Source: Candidatus Binatia bacterium (GTDB lineage: Bacteria > Desulfobacterota_B > Binatia > UBA9968 > JAJDTQ01). From it: DNA of 10,067 nucleotides. The stretch covers positions 1 to 10,067 of the forward strand of contig JAJDTQ010000108.1 of NCBI GenBank assembly GCA_022827045.1, written 5' to 3'. How positions within the stretch are numbered: position 1 is the first letter of the stretch; the number at the start of each line of letters is the position of its first letter. Below are positions 1-6,115 of this stretch, piece after piece. The translations under genes and the position numbers were made by a program. The notes under the pieces were generated by a model that saw only the letters and a program-made list of their open reading frames with translations, was not told where the DNA came from and ran no database searches.

Positions 1-68
1 CGGCTAATTGGTAAGCCACCTGACTCTGGATCAGGCGATTGTAGGTTCGAGTCCTACCTCCTCAGCCA
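1..68 (+). tRNA. tRNA-Gln (anticodon CTG), 5' end cut by the window
   Basis: The cloverleaf can be read by eye. The D stem is GGCT/AGCC. The anticodon stem CCTGA/TCAGG encloses the loop CTCTGGA, which gives anticodon CTG (reads glutamine codon CAG). The T arm GTAGG-TTCGAGT-CCTAC is followed by the 3' acceptor strand CTCCTCA, a G discriminator and an encoded CCA. The window opens near tRNA position 9, so about eight bases, including the whole 5' acceptor strand, are missing and acceptor pairing cannot be checked. One base separates it from the next tRNA, so the two are almost certainly cut from one transcript. Confidence 0.93.
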
Positions 69-69
69 C

Positions 70-144
70 GGTCCCATCGTCTAGCGGTTAGGACGCTGGC
101 CTCTCACGCCAGAAACACGGGTTCGAGTCCCGTTGGGATCACCA
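70..144 (+). tRNA. tRNA-Glu (anticodon CTC)
   Basis: This is a complete cloverleaf. The acceptor GGTCCCA pairs with TGGGATC (one G-T wobble). The anticodon stem CTGGC/GCCAG encloses the loop CTCTCAC, giving anticodon CTC (reads GAG). The T arm is ACGGG-TTCGAGT-CCCGT, the discriminator is A, and CCA is encoded. It starts one base after the CCA of tRNA-Gln. No terminator with a clear hairpin and T-run follows. The next gene, on the opposite strand, ends only 20 bases further on. Confidence 0.97.
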
Positions 145-164
145 CCCTAACTTCTTGTGAATTA

Positions 165-359
165 CTAGGCGGGGTTTTTCACGGCCTCTTCGACCTTGGC
201 AAGTCGAACGTCAATCTGGTGAACTTCCTTGCGAAGTTCGGCGATGTCGTGGCGAAACGGCTTCAAGGCGTGCGCCATCATCTGGTAGAAAAGCCCGGCT
301 ACGGCGACCACCGGAACGGCGACGGCACCAGCGAGCTTGGCGAGTTCGATAAATTCCAT
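165..359 (-). CDS. small membrane-anchored coiled-coil protein, family not recognised
   Basis: This 64-residue protein is not one I recognise. Residues 6-32 form a hydrophobic, Ala/Val-rich segment long enough to cross the membrane once. Residues 35-62 are a charged, heptad-like amphipathic helix (HDIAELRKEVHQIDVRLAKVEE) that should form a coiled coil. This resembles other tiny anchor-plus-coiled-coil proteins, such as some phage-type holin or XhlA-like proteins, but that is similarity of layout only. An SD-like AGGTAGGG (complement of 370-377) lies 10 bases before the ATG, and the ATG itself lies in an inverted repeat (353-385). It follows rsfS after 87 bases on the same strand and converges on the tRNA genes. 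The clean hydrophobic/charged division supports a real gene; its short length and lack of known relatives limit confidence. Confidence 0.6.
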   Translation of the reverse strand: MEFIELAKLAGAVAVPVVAVAGLFYQMMAHALKPFRHDIAELRKEVHQIDVRLAKVEEAVKNPA

Positions 360-385
360 ACTGGTGGAACCCTACCTTATGGAAT
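353..385 (-). promoter_or_regulatory. inverted repeat that could hide the start codon of the small gene
   Basis: ATTCCATA (353-360) is matched exactly by TATGGAAT (378-385), separated by 17 bases. In the minus-strand RNA this gives an 8-pair, AU-rich stem. The ATG of the small gene (357-359) lies within the stem and the SD-like AGGTAGGG (370-377) in the loop. The stem has only two GC pairs, so it would be weak and could act as a labile gate on translation. The same symmetry in DNA could instead be a protein-binding site. The pairing is seen directly; the function is inference. Confidence 0.4.
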
Positions 386-406
386 GTCCGGTGTAAATCG
401 TCGCCT

Positions 407-427
407 CTTGGTCCAGTGGCTTGGTCC
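407..427. repeat. short direct repeat, CTTGGTCC twice
   Basis: CTTGGTCC occurs at 407-414 and again at 420-427, a period of 13 bases, in the gap between rsfS and the small gene. I see no flanking promoter boxes that would make it an obvious operator. It may be chance. Confidence 0.3.
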
Positions 428-446
428 GCGGGATTCTCATCTGTGT

Positions 447-917
447 TCAACACCCCGGCTTTCCGATGTAGCGGGAATCGAGGACGCCTTCGGCCGCCGG
501 CCAGGGCTCCTGGGGCGCGTCATCGCCGGTGAACTGCTTGGCGACGCTGGCGTAGGGTTCCGGCAGCTCCACCGCGGCAGCGCCGGCCCACAGGCCGTCG
601 AGATCGTAGAAGCGGCGCACGGGCTCGTAGAAGATGTGGATCAGGACGTCGGAGAAGTCCATCAGCACCCACTGGCCCCGAGCAACTCCCTCGCTGGCCA
701 GCGGACGCAGGCCGTGTGAGCGGCCGTCCTCCTTGATTCCTTCCGCGATGCTCTGAACGTGACGGTCGGAGCGGCCCGAGCAGATGATGAAGTAGTCGGC
801 GATGGTGGTAAGCTCGCCGACTTCCAGCACGGCGAGATCCTGGGCCTTCTTCTCGAGGGCGAAGCCGCAGAGCAGCAGCGCCTTCTCCTTGGCGTCGAGA
901 ACCGGAGTTTCAGACAC
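447..917 (-). CDS. rsfS: ribosome silencing factor RsfS (RsfA / DUF143 / Iojap family)
   Basis: RsfS binds protein L14 on the large ribosomal subunit and blocks joining of the small subunit when nutrients are scarce. The family core is clear: ADYFIICSGRSDRHVQSIAEGI (residues 40-61) and QWVLMDFSDVLIHIFYEPVRRFYDLDGLW (82-110). About 45 residues follow the core, a Pro/Ala-rich tail not needed for family identity. I chose the GTG at 915-917 (156 residues, MSETPVL) because GGAG lies five bases upstream of it; an in-frame GTG at 921-923 overlaps that GGAG. The chosen start shares one base with the nadD stop (TAGTG), so translation is probably coupled to nadD. The nadD-rsfS pairing is common in bacteria and supports the call. 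Confidence 0.95.
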   Translation of the reverse strand: MSETPVLDAKEKALLLCGFALEKKAQDLAVLEVGELTTIADYFIICSGRSDRHVQSIAEGIKEDGRSHGLRPLASEGVARGQWVLMDFSDVLIHIFYEPVRRFYDLDGLWAGAAAVELPEPYASVAKQFTGDDAPQEPWPAAEGVLDSRYIGKPGC

Positions 918-1594
918 TAGCACTCCGGCGGCTCGTTGTAGAGGTTTTGATCTTCCACGTAGCGTTGCACTTCCGAGGGAACCAGGTCCCGAATCGATCT
1001 CCCCTTTCCCAGCAACTCCCGAATGGCCGAGGCGGACACGGAGACATCGGTCAAACGCTTGAACAGGATCTCCTTGCCGGACTCGTTCCGGAAACCGGAC
1101 CGCATCGGCCCTTCGAAGCGGAACGGATCATAACAAAACGCCTCTCGCACGACAACGGGAATCTTCTCGTAGGGCAGCTCGTCGCCGAACCCCGGCCGTG
1201 AGGTCACGATGACGTGGGTCAGGGACAACAGATCGCGCCAATCCTTCCATGAGCCGATGAGCAGGAAGGCGTCGAGGCCGAGGATCAGGAACAGGTCGTC
1301 GCCCGGCCCGAGCGTGGTCAGGAAATGGCGCACGGTGTCGATGGAATAGGAGGCGCCCGGGCGAGCGACCTCGATGTCGGAAACGCCGAGGCCCGGCCGG
1401 TCCGCCACCGCCAGCCGCACCATCTCGAGCCGGTGATGCGGCGCCGCTCCCGGCCTGCCGCTCCGGTGCGGCGGCACGCCGCACGGCACGAAGCAGACCT
1501 CGTCCAGCGCGTACTCCTCTTTTACCTCCTCGGCGCTCCGCAGGTGGCCGAGGTGGACCGGGTCGAAGGTGCCGCCGAACAGGCCGAGTCTCAT
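917..1594 (-). CDS. nadD: nicotinate-nucleotide adenylyltransferase NadD
   Basis: NadD joins ATP and nicotinate mononucleotide to form deamido-NAD, a late step shared by de novo and salvage NAD synthesis (EC 2.7.7.18). The 225-residue length is typical. The nucleotidyltransferase signature GGTFDPVHLGHL spans residues 7-18, with the HxGH motif at 14-17. PPHR (41-44), SYSIDT (82-87), GLDAFLLIGSWKDW (106-119) and the C-terminal VSVSASAIREL (184-194, matching the family SxxxIR element) follow in the usual order. The ATG at 1592-1594 lies directly before the signature, so the much longer open frame upstream is a shadow of proA. The most likely ribosome-binding site, GGGTGAGGG, lies within a REP-like repeat filling the 50-base gap to proA. 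The gene overlaps the rsfS start by one base. Confidence 0.97.
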   Translation of the reverse strand: MRLGLFGGTFDPVHLGHLRSAEEVKEEYALDEVCFVPCGVPPHRSGRPGAAPHHRLEMVRLAVADRPGLGVSDIEVARPGASYSIDTVRHFLTTLGPGDDLFLILGLDAFLLIGSWKDWRDLLSLTHVIVTSRPGFGDELPYEKIPVVVREAFCYDPFRFEGPMRSGFRNESGKEILFKRLTDVSVSASAIRELLGKGRSIRDLVPSEVQRYVEDQNLYNEPPEC

Positions 1595-1602
1595 GGCGGG
1601 AA

Positions 1603-1636
1603 CCCTCACCCTAACCCTCTTCCGGGAGGAGAGGGG
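1603..1636. repeat. REP-like palindromic repeat in the proA-nadD gap
   Basis: It has the tail CCCTCACCCTAA followed by CCCTCT (1615-1620) pairing with AGAGGG (1630-1635) around a nine-base loop. The tail and stem match the copies at 2950 and 6011 and, inverted, at 6120, with a more diverged loop. It fills most of the gap between the proA stop and the nadD ATG. In the mRNA its tail reads GGGTGAGGG about ten bases before the nadD start. Confidence 0.85.
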
Positions 1637-1644
1637 AAATCCGG

Positions 1645-2901
1645 CTAGGTGCGGACCTGTCCATCGCCGAAGACGAAGAACTTGGTGCTGGTAAGCTCTT
1701 CCAGCCCCATGGGGCCGAAGGCGTGGATCTTGCTGGTGCTGATGCCGATCTCGGCGCCGAGGCCTAGCTCGCCGCCGTCGTTGAAGCGCGTGGACGCATT
1801 GACCAGCACCGCTGATGAGTTGACCCGCGTGACGAACTCCTCGGCCTTGGCGCGATCCGCGGTCACGATGGTCTCGGTGTGATCCGAGCCGTATTGCCGG
1901 ATGTGCTCGATGGCTTCGTCCATGTCCGCCACCACCCGCACCGCCAGCACCAGGTCCAGGTACTCCTCGTGCCAGTCCGCCTCGCTGGCCGCGGGGATTC
2001 CGTCGACCAGGGCCCGGGTCTTGTCGCAGCCGCGCACCTCCACCCCGCTCTCCCTGAGCTTGCCGATCACATCGGGCAGGAAGCGCGGCGCCACCGCCTC
2101 GTGCACGAGCAGCGTCTCCATGGCATTGCAGACCGAGGGCCGCTGGACCTTGGCGTTGAGGGAGATCCGTTCCGCCATGTCCAGGTCGGCGTCGCTGTCC
2201 ACGTAGACGTGGCAGACGCCCTTGTAATGCTTGACCACCGGCACCAGGGAGTTGGCCGCGACGAAGCGGATGAGTTCCTCGCCGCCGCGGGGGATGATCA
2301 GGTCCACGTACTCCTCGAGCTTGAGCAGCTCGTGGATCATCGCCCGGTCGGTGGAGGCCACCACCTGGACCGCGTCCTCCGGCGCTCCGGCCTCCGCGCA
2401 CGCCTGCCGCAGCACTTCGCCGACGGCCCGATTGGAGAACGTTGCCTCGCTGCCGCCCCTCAGGATGACGGCGTTGCCCGACTTGATGCACAGCGACGCG
2501 GCGTCGGCCGTGACGTTGGGCCGGGCCTCGTAGATGATGGCGATGACCCCCAGCGGGATGCGCATCTTCCCTACCTCGAGGCCGTTGGGGCGCTGCCACC
2601 TCCGCGTGACCTCCCGGACCGGATCGGGCAGGCCGACGATGTCGCGTATGCCGACGGCCATGGCCGCAACCCGCTGGGCATTCAGCGTGAGCCGGTCGAT
2701 CATCGCCTTCGACAGCCCCTTCTTTGCAGCCGCCGCAACGTCCTTGGCGTTCTCGGCCAGCAGGAAGTCCTGCCGCGCCTCGATGCCGTCCGCCATGGCC
2801 ACGAGGGCCTCGTTCTTGAGGTCCGTGGAAAGATTGGCCAGGGCCCCGGCCGCTTCCCTGGCCCGATGCCCGATGGCGCGTGCTTCCTCGGCTTCCGCCA
2901 T
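1645..2901 (-). CDS. proA: glutamate-5-semialdehyde dehydrogenase (gamma-glutamyl phosphate reductase) ProA
   Basis: ProA reduces the glutamyl-5-phosphate made by ProB to glutamate-5-semialdehyde using NADPH, the second step of proline synthesis (EC 1.2.1.41). The semialdehyde then cyclises, and ProC, not encoded here, completes the pathway. At 418 residues it is full length. Visible family segments are [16 protein letters not shown] (116-131), the nucleotide-binding region around ILRGGSEA (146-153), [10 protein letters not shown] (202-211), [14 protein letters not shown] with the catalytic Cys258, and the C-terminal [22 protein letters not shown] (368-389) and [11 protein letters not shown] (393-403). 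A strong SD, GGAGG, lies five bases before the ATG and fixes the start. It follows proB after 114 bases that hold a REP-like repeat. The spacing suggests proA is translated independently rather than coupled to proB. Confidence 0.98.
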   Translation of the reverse strand: MAEAEEARAIGHRAREAAGALANLSTDLKNEALVAMADGIEARQDFLLAENAKDVAAAAKKGLSKAMIDRLTLNAQRVAAMAVGIRDIVGLPDPVREVTRRWQRPNGLEVGKMRIPLGVIAIIYEARPNVTADAASLCIKSGNAVILRGGSEATFSNRAVGEVLRQACAEAGAPEDAVQVVASTDRAMIHELLKLEEYVDLIIPRGGEELIRFVAANSLVPVVKHYKGVCHVYVDSDADLDMAERISLNAKVQRPSVCNAMETLLVHEAVAPRFLPDVIGKLRESGVEVRGCDKTRALVDGIPAASEADWHEEYLDLVLAVRVVADMDEAIEHIRQYGSDHTETIVTADRAKAEEFVTRVNSSAVLVNASTRFNDGGELGLGAEIGISTSKIHAFGPMGLEELTSTKFFVFGDGQVRT

Positions 2902-2949
2902 GACTTCCTCCGATTCGACCCGCGTGTCCCGCGAGAGGTCCCGCGGCCG

Positions 2950-2981
2950 CCCTCACCCCGACCCTCTCCCAGAGGGAGAGG
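2950..2981. repeat. REP-like palindromic repeat in the proB-proA gap
   Basis: The tail CCCTCACCCCGA is followed by a perfect eight-pair stem, CCTCTCCC (2963-2970) with GGGAGAGG (2974-2981), and a three-base loop AGA. It has the same orientation on the plus strand as the copies at 1603 and 6011. In the operon mRNA it would form a stable GC-rich hairpin between proB and proA, without the T-run of an intrinsic terminator. It may affect mRNA decay or partly attenuate transcription; that is inference. Confidence 0.88.
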
Positions 2982-3015
2982 AGCAGAAGGAACGGCCCCT
3001 CGTTGGACACCCGGG

Positions 3016-4146
3016 CTACAGCAGGACGAGATCGTCCCGGTGGATGATCTCGTCGTAGGCCTTGTACCCCAGGATGGCCTCAATCTTGCCCGAATGCGAT
3101 CCCTTGATCTTGTGCAGCTCCTGCGAGCTGTAGTTCACCAGGCCGCGGGCGAACTCGCGGCCGCTGTCGTCGACGCAGCTCACGCACTCGCCGGCGCCGA
3201 AGGAGCCGCGGATCTCCCTCACTCCCGACGGCAACAGGCTCTTGCCCCGCGCCGTCACCGCGGCGCAGGCGCCGTTGTCCACCATCACCGCCCCGGATGG
3301 CTTGAGGTTATAGAGGATCCAGTGCTTGCGGCTGGTGAGGCGGTTCTCCTCGGGCAGCACCAGGGTGCCCGACTCGCGGCCGGCTTCGAACAAGCCGTTC
3401 AGGACCTCCCGCTCCCGGCCGCTGGCGATGACAGTGGGAATGCCGGCCTGGCTCGCCTGCTCCGCGGCGCAGAGCTTCGAGTACATGCCGCCCCGCCCCA
3501 GATCCGACGGTTGCGTGTCCTGGGCCGCCTTCTTGGCCGTGGCGAGATCGCTCACCACAGGCATCAGCCGGGCCTCCTCGCTGGACCTTGGGTCGCGGTC
3601 GTATACCCCGTCGACGTCGCTCAGAATCACCAGCAAGTCCATCTCCATGAGCGTGGCCACCAGCGCGGACAACTGGTCGTTGTCGCCGAACTTCACCTCC
3701 TCCACCGCGACGGTATCGTTCTCGTTGACGATGGGAATGATGTCCCAGTCGAGGAGGGTCTTGAGCGTATGCTTGGCGTTGAGGTAACGCTTGCGATTGG
3801 CCAGGTCCTCGTGGGTCAGCAGCACCTGCCCCACGTGCTTCCCGTAGCCGCCGAAGGAGTTCTCGTACAGCGCCATGAGCCGGATCTGGCCGACCGCCGC
3901 CAGCGCCTGCTCTTGAGGCAGGTCGGTGGGGCGCTTGGCAAGGCCCAGCCGGCTGATGCCCGACGCGATGGCGCCGGAACTGACGACCACGAGCTTCTTT
4001 CCCTGATCGTGGAGCGCCGCCAGCTCGCGCACCAGCCGCCCGATACGCCGCGAGTGCAGGCCGCGCTCGGAAGAAAGGACGCGGCTTCCGATCTTCACCA
4101 CCACCCGCTTCGCGCCGTGAACGTATTTGCGTCTCAGATCAACCAT
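3016..4146 (-). CDS. proB: glutamate 5-kinase ProB, with C-terminal PUA domain
   Basis: ProB phosphorylates glutamate to glutamyl-5-phosphate, the first and normally proline-inhibited step of proline synthesis (EC 2.7.2.11). The 376 residues comprise an amino-acid-kinase domain (about 12-265) and a PUA domain (about 282-358), the long form also found in E. coli. Kinase motifs are VVVKIGSRVL (15-24), VVVSSGAIASG (53-63), the glutamate-binding region IVNENDTVAVEEVKFGDND (139-157) and ILSDVDGVYDRDP (174-186). The ATP-site motif reads LGRGGMYSK (216-224), where GTGGM is the commoner form, so Arg218 replaces the usual Thr. The start is 14 bases after the obgE stop with only a weak SD (GAAG), suggesting coupling to obgE. 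Whether Arg218 alters ATP use or proline feedback cannot be told from sequence. Confidence 0.98.
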   Translation of the reverse strand: MVDLRRKYVHGAKRVVVKIGSRVLSSERGLHSRRIGRLVRELAALHDQGKKLVVVSSGAIASGISRLGLAKRPTDLPQEQALAAVGQIRLMALYENSFGGYGKHVGQVLLTHEDLANRKRYLNAKHTLKTLLDWDIIPIVNENDTVAVEEVKFGDNDQLSALVATLMEMDLLVILSDVDGVYDRDPRSSEEARLMPVVSDLATAKKAAQDTQPSDLGRGGMYSKLCAAEQASQAGIPTVIASGREREVLNGLFEAGRESGTLVLPEENRLTSRKHWILYNLKPSGAVMVDNGACAAVTARGKSLLPSGVREIRGSFGAGECVSCVDDSGREFARGLVNYSSQELHKIKGSHSGKIEAILGYKAYDEIIHRDDLVLL

Positions 4147-4160
4147 GAGGCTTCGTGTCT

Positions 4161-5246
<1,086 letters not shown>

Positions 5247-5306
5247 CTACCGCGATCAGCCGCACGGCGGTTACCAGAGAAAGTTGACAGGGATACGGGA
5301 TGGGAT

Positions 5307-5355
5307 GCGGCCGGGCCGCGAGGATTCGAACACCCCCGGGCGTGCGTTCACACGC
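5307..5355 (-). other. two short GC hairpins in the rpmA-obgE gap
   Basis: GCGGC/GCCGC with a three-base loop (5307-5319) and GCGTG/CACGC with a six-base loop (5340-5355) lie in the 141 bases between the rpmA stop and the obgE start. Neither is followed by a T-run in the transcribed direction, so they are not typical intrinsic terminators. Five-pair stems are common by chance in GC-rich DNA. They may partly attenuate transcription or stabilise the rplU-rpmA message. The rest of this gap shows nothing I can name. Confidence 0.3.
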
Positions 5356-5366
5356 GCGGGAGGCAC

Positions 5367-5621
5367 TCAGGCGGGAACGATGGCGACGCGCTTGCGGGAC
5401 CGGCCCCAGCGTTGGTACTCCACCGTGCCCTCGACCAAGGCGAACAGGGTGTAGTCCCGCCCCATGCCGACGTTCTTGCCCGGGTGGATCCTGGTGCCCA
5501 ACTGGCGGACCAGGATGTTGCCCGCCTTGACGTGCTGTCCGCCGTAACGCTTGACGCCGCGCCTCTGTCCGTGACTGTCGCGGCCGTTGCGAGAGCTTCC
5601 GCCTGATTTCTTGTGTGCCAT
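5367..5621 (-). CDS. rpmA: 50S ribosomal protein L27
   Basis: L27 sits at the peptidyl-transferase centre, where its N-terminal tail reaches toward the tRNA CCA ends. The 84-residue protein shows the family pattern: [29 protein letters not shown] (1-29), then [31 protein letters not shown] and VEY near the C-terminus. It starts directly with MAHKK, so there is no cleavable leader of the kind known in some Firmicutes. The ATG at 5619-5621 is preceded by AAGGCGG at eight bases, an SD with one mismatch that overlaps the rplU stop codon. The open frame continues upstream but carries no L27 sequence there. It lies 13 bases after rplU, the usual pairing. Confidence 0.98.
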   Translation of the reverse strand: MAHKKSGGSSRNGRDSHGQRRGVKRYGGQHVKAGNILVRQLGTRIHPGKNVGMGRDYTLFALVEGTVEYQRWGRSRKRVAIVPA

Positions 5622-5634
5622 CGGTTCTACCGCC

Positions 5635-5958
5635 TTACGCCTGGATTTCGACGATTTTGAGGGTCGTTTGCTGCTGGCGGTGACCCTGTTTCCGCTTGTA
5701 GCCCTTCCGCCGTTTCTTCTTGAAGACGATGATCTTCTTGTCGAGCCCCTGCTCGACGATCTCGGCGGTGACCTGGGCCTGGTCCACCGTGGGGGTGCCG
5801 ATCCGCGCCTGCTCGTCGTCACCGCCGCTTACCAGCAACACCTCGTCGAGGGTTACCGTGGCGCCGACTTCCCCGCTCAGGCGCTCAACGTCGACCAACT
5901 CGCCTTCGGCGACCCGGTACTGCTTACCGCCCGTCTTTACAACCGCATAACGTCCCAT
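5635..5958 (-). CDS. rplU: 50S ribosomal protein L21
   Basis: L21 is a large-subunit protein that binds 23S rRNA. The 107-residue protein opens with [16 protein letters not shown], where many relatives start [14 protein letters not shown]. It carries the basic signature [20 protein letters not shown] (76-95), followed by a TLKIVEI C-terminal strand. It is the first gene after the promoter candidate at 5970-5998. No SD is visible before its ATG, and the predicted transcription start is only about five bases upstream, so translation may begin on a nearly leaderless mRNA. It is followed by rpmA after 13 bases. Confidence 0.98.
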   Translation of the reverse strand: MGRYAVVKTGGKQYRVAEGELVDVERLSGEVGATVTLDEVLLVSGGDDEQARIGTPTVDQAQVTAEIVEQGLDKKIIVFKKKRRKGYKRKQGHRQQQTTLKIVEIQA

Positions 5959-5969
5959 GGTTGCATGAC

Positions 5970-5998
5970 TTTGTAATGGACAAAGCCCTTTATGTCAA
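5970..5998 (-). promoter_or_regulatory. sigma70-type promoter candidate for rplU-rpmA-obgE-proBA-nadD-rsfS
   Basis: On the minus strand a perfect -35 box, TTGACA (complement of 5993-5998), is followed after exactly 17 bases by TACAAA (complement of 5970-5975), four of six matches to TATAAT. Transcription would start near 5963-5964, about five bases before the rplU ATG. The inverted repeat CTTTG-N7-CAAAG (5969-5973 and 5981-5985) overlaps the -10 box and could be an operator. The site lies between the repeat cluster and rplU, which supports a separate transcription unit from secDF-recJ. The boxes are seen; their use is inference. Confidence 0.6.
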
Positions 5999-6010
5999 AT
6001 GCCAGGCCAT

Positions 6011-6039
6011 CACCCCAACCCTCTCCCAGAGGGAGAGGG
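6011..6039. repeat. REP-like palindromic repeat, recJ-rplU gap, plus-oriented copy
   Basis: The tail CACCCCAA is followed by a perfect nine-pair stem, CCCTCTCCC (6019-6027) with GGGAGAGGG (6031-6039), around the loop AGA. It faces an inverted copy at 6120-6151, so the two make a head-to-head pair like the BIME arrangements of enteric REP elements. It lies just upstream of the rplU promoter candidate. Confidence 0.9.
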
Positions 6040-6042
6040 GGC

Positions 6043-6107
6043 CGGATTGACTCCCGGAGACAGAGGGAGGGGGCTCGGATTGTCTCTCTCCCGGAGATAG
6101 AGGGAGG
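6043..6107. repeat. two diverged tandem copies of a REP-like hairpin between the inverted pair
   Basis: Two related units begin with CGGATTG (6043-6049 and 6076-6082). Each continues with a CTCCCGGAGA(C/T)AGAGGGAGG-type segment. Each unit can fold weakly through its CTCCC and GGGAG arms (for example 6051-5 with 6065-9). They have the same purine/pyrimidine style as the flanking palindromes but lack the CACCC tail. They look like decayed internal units of one composite repeat spanning about 6011-6151. Confidence 0.7.
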
Positions 6108-6115
6108 AAGCAAGA

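Noticed and set aside
157..182. GTGAA/TTCAC pairing with a T-run, possible terminator between tRNA-Glu and the small gene
   Set aside because: The stem is only five AT-rich pairs with a 16-base loop, and the T-run is inside the loop side rather than after the stem.
1..450. Integration site or island boundary at the tRNA genes
   Set aside because: No integrase, no repeated tRNA 3' end within the window, and the neighbouring genes are core genes. The partner end could lie to the left, outside the window.
1595..3010. Upstream extension of the nadD frame, open for some 470 further codons on the minus strand
   Set aside because: It overlaps all of proA in another frame, is rich in Arg/Gly/Pro/His as expected for out-of-frame GC-rich DNA, and NadD starts naturally with MRLGLFGGTFDP at 1594.
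5284..5289. TTGACA on the plus strand in the rpmA-obgE gap
   Set aside because: There is no -10 box at proper spacing and no plus-strand gene follows.
5316..5340. GTTCGAATCC on the minus strand, like a tRNA T-loop, in the rpmA-obgE gap
   Set aside because: The flanking bases do not form a five-pair T stem and no anticodon arm or acceptor is present, so it is not a tRNA or a clear tRNA remnant.
6043..6107. Tandem repeat units resembling a tiny CRISPR array
   Set aside because: The units are imperfect, have no unique spacers of constant length, and belong to the same REP-like palindrome family. No cas gene is nearby.
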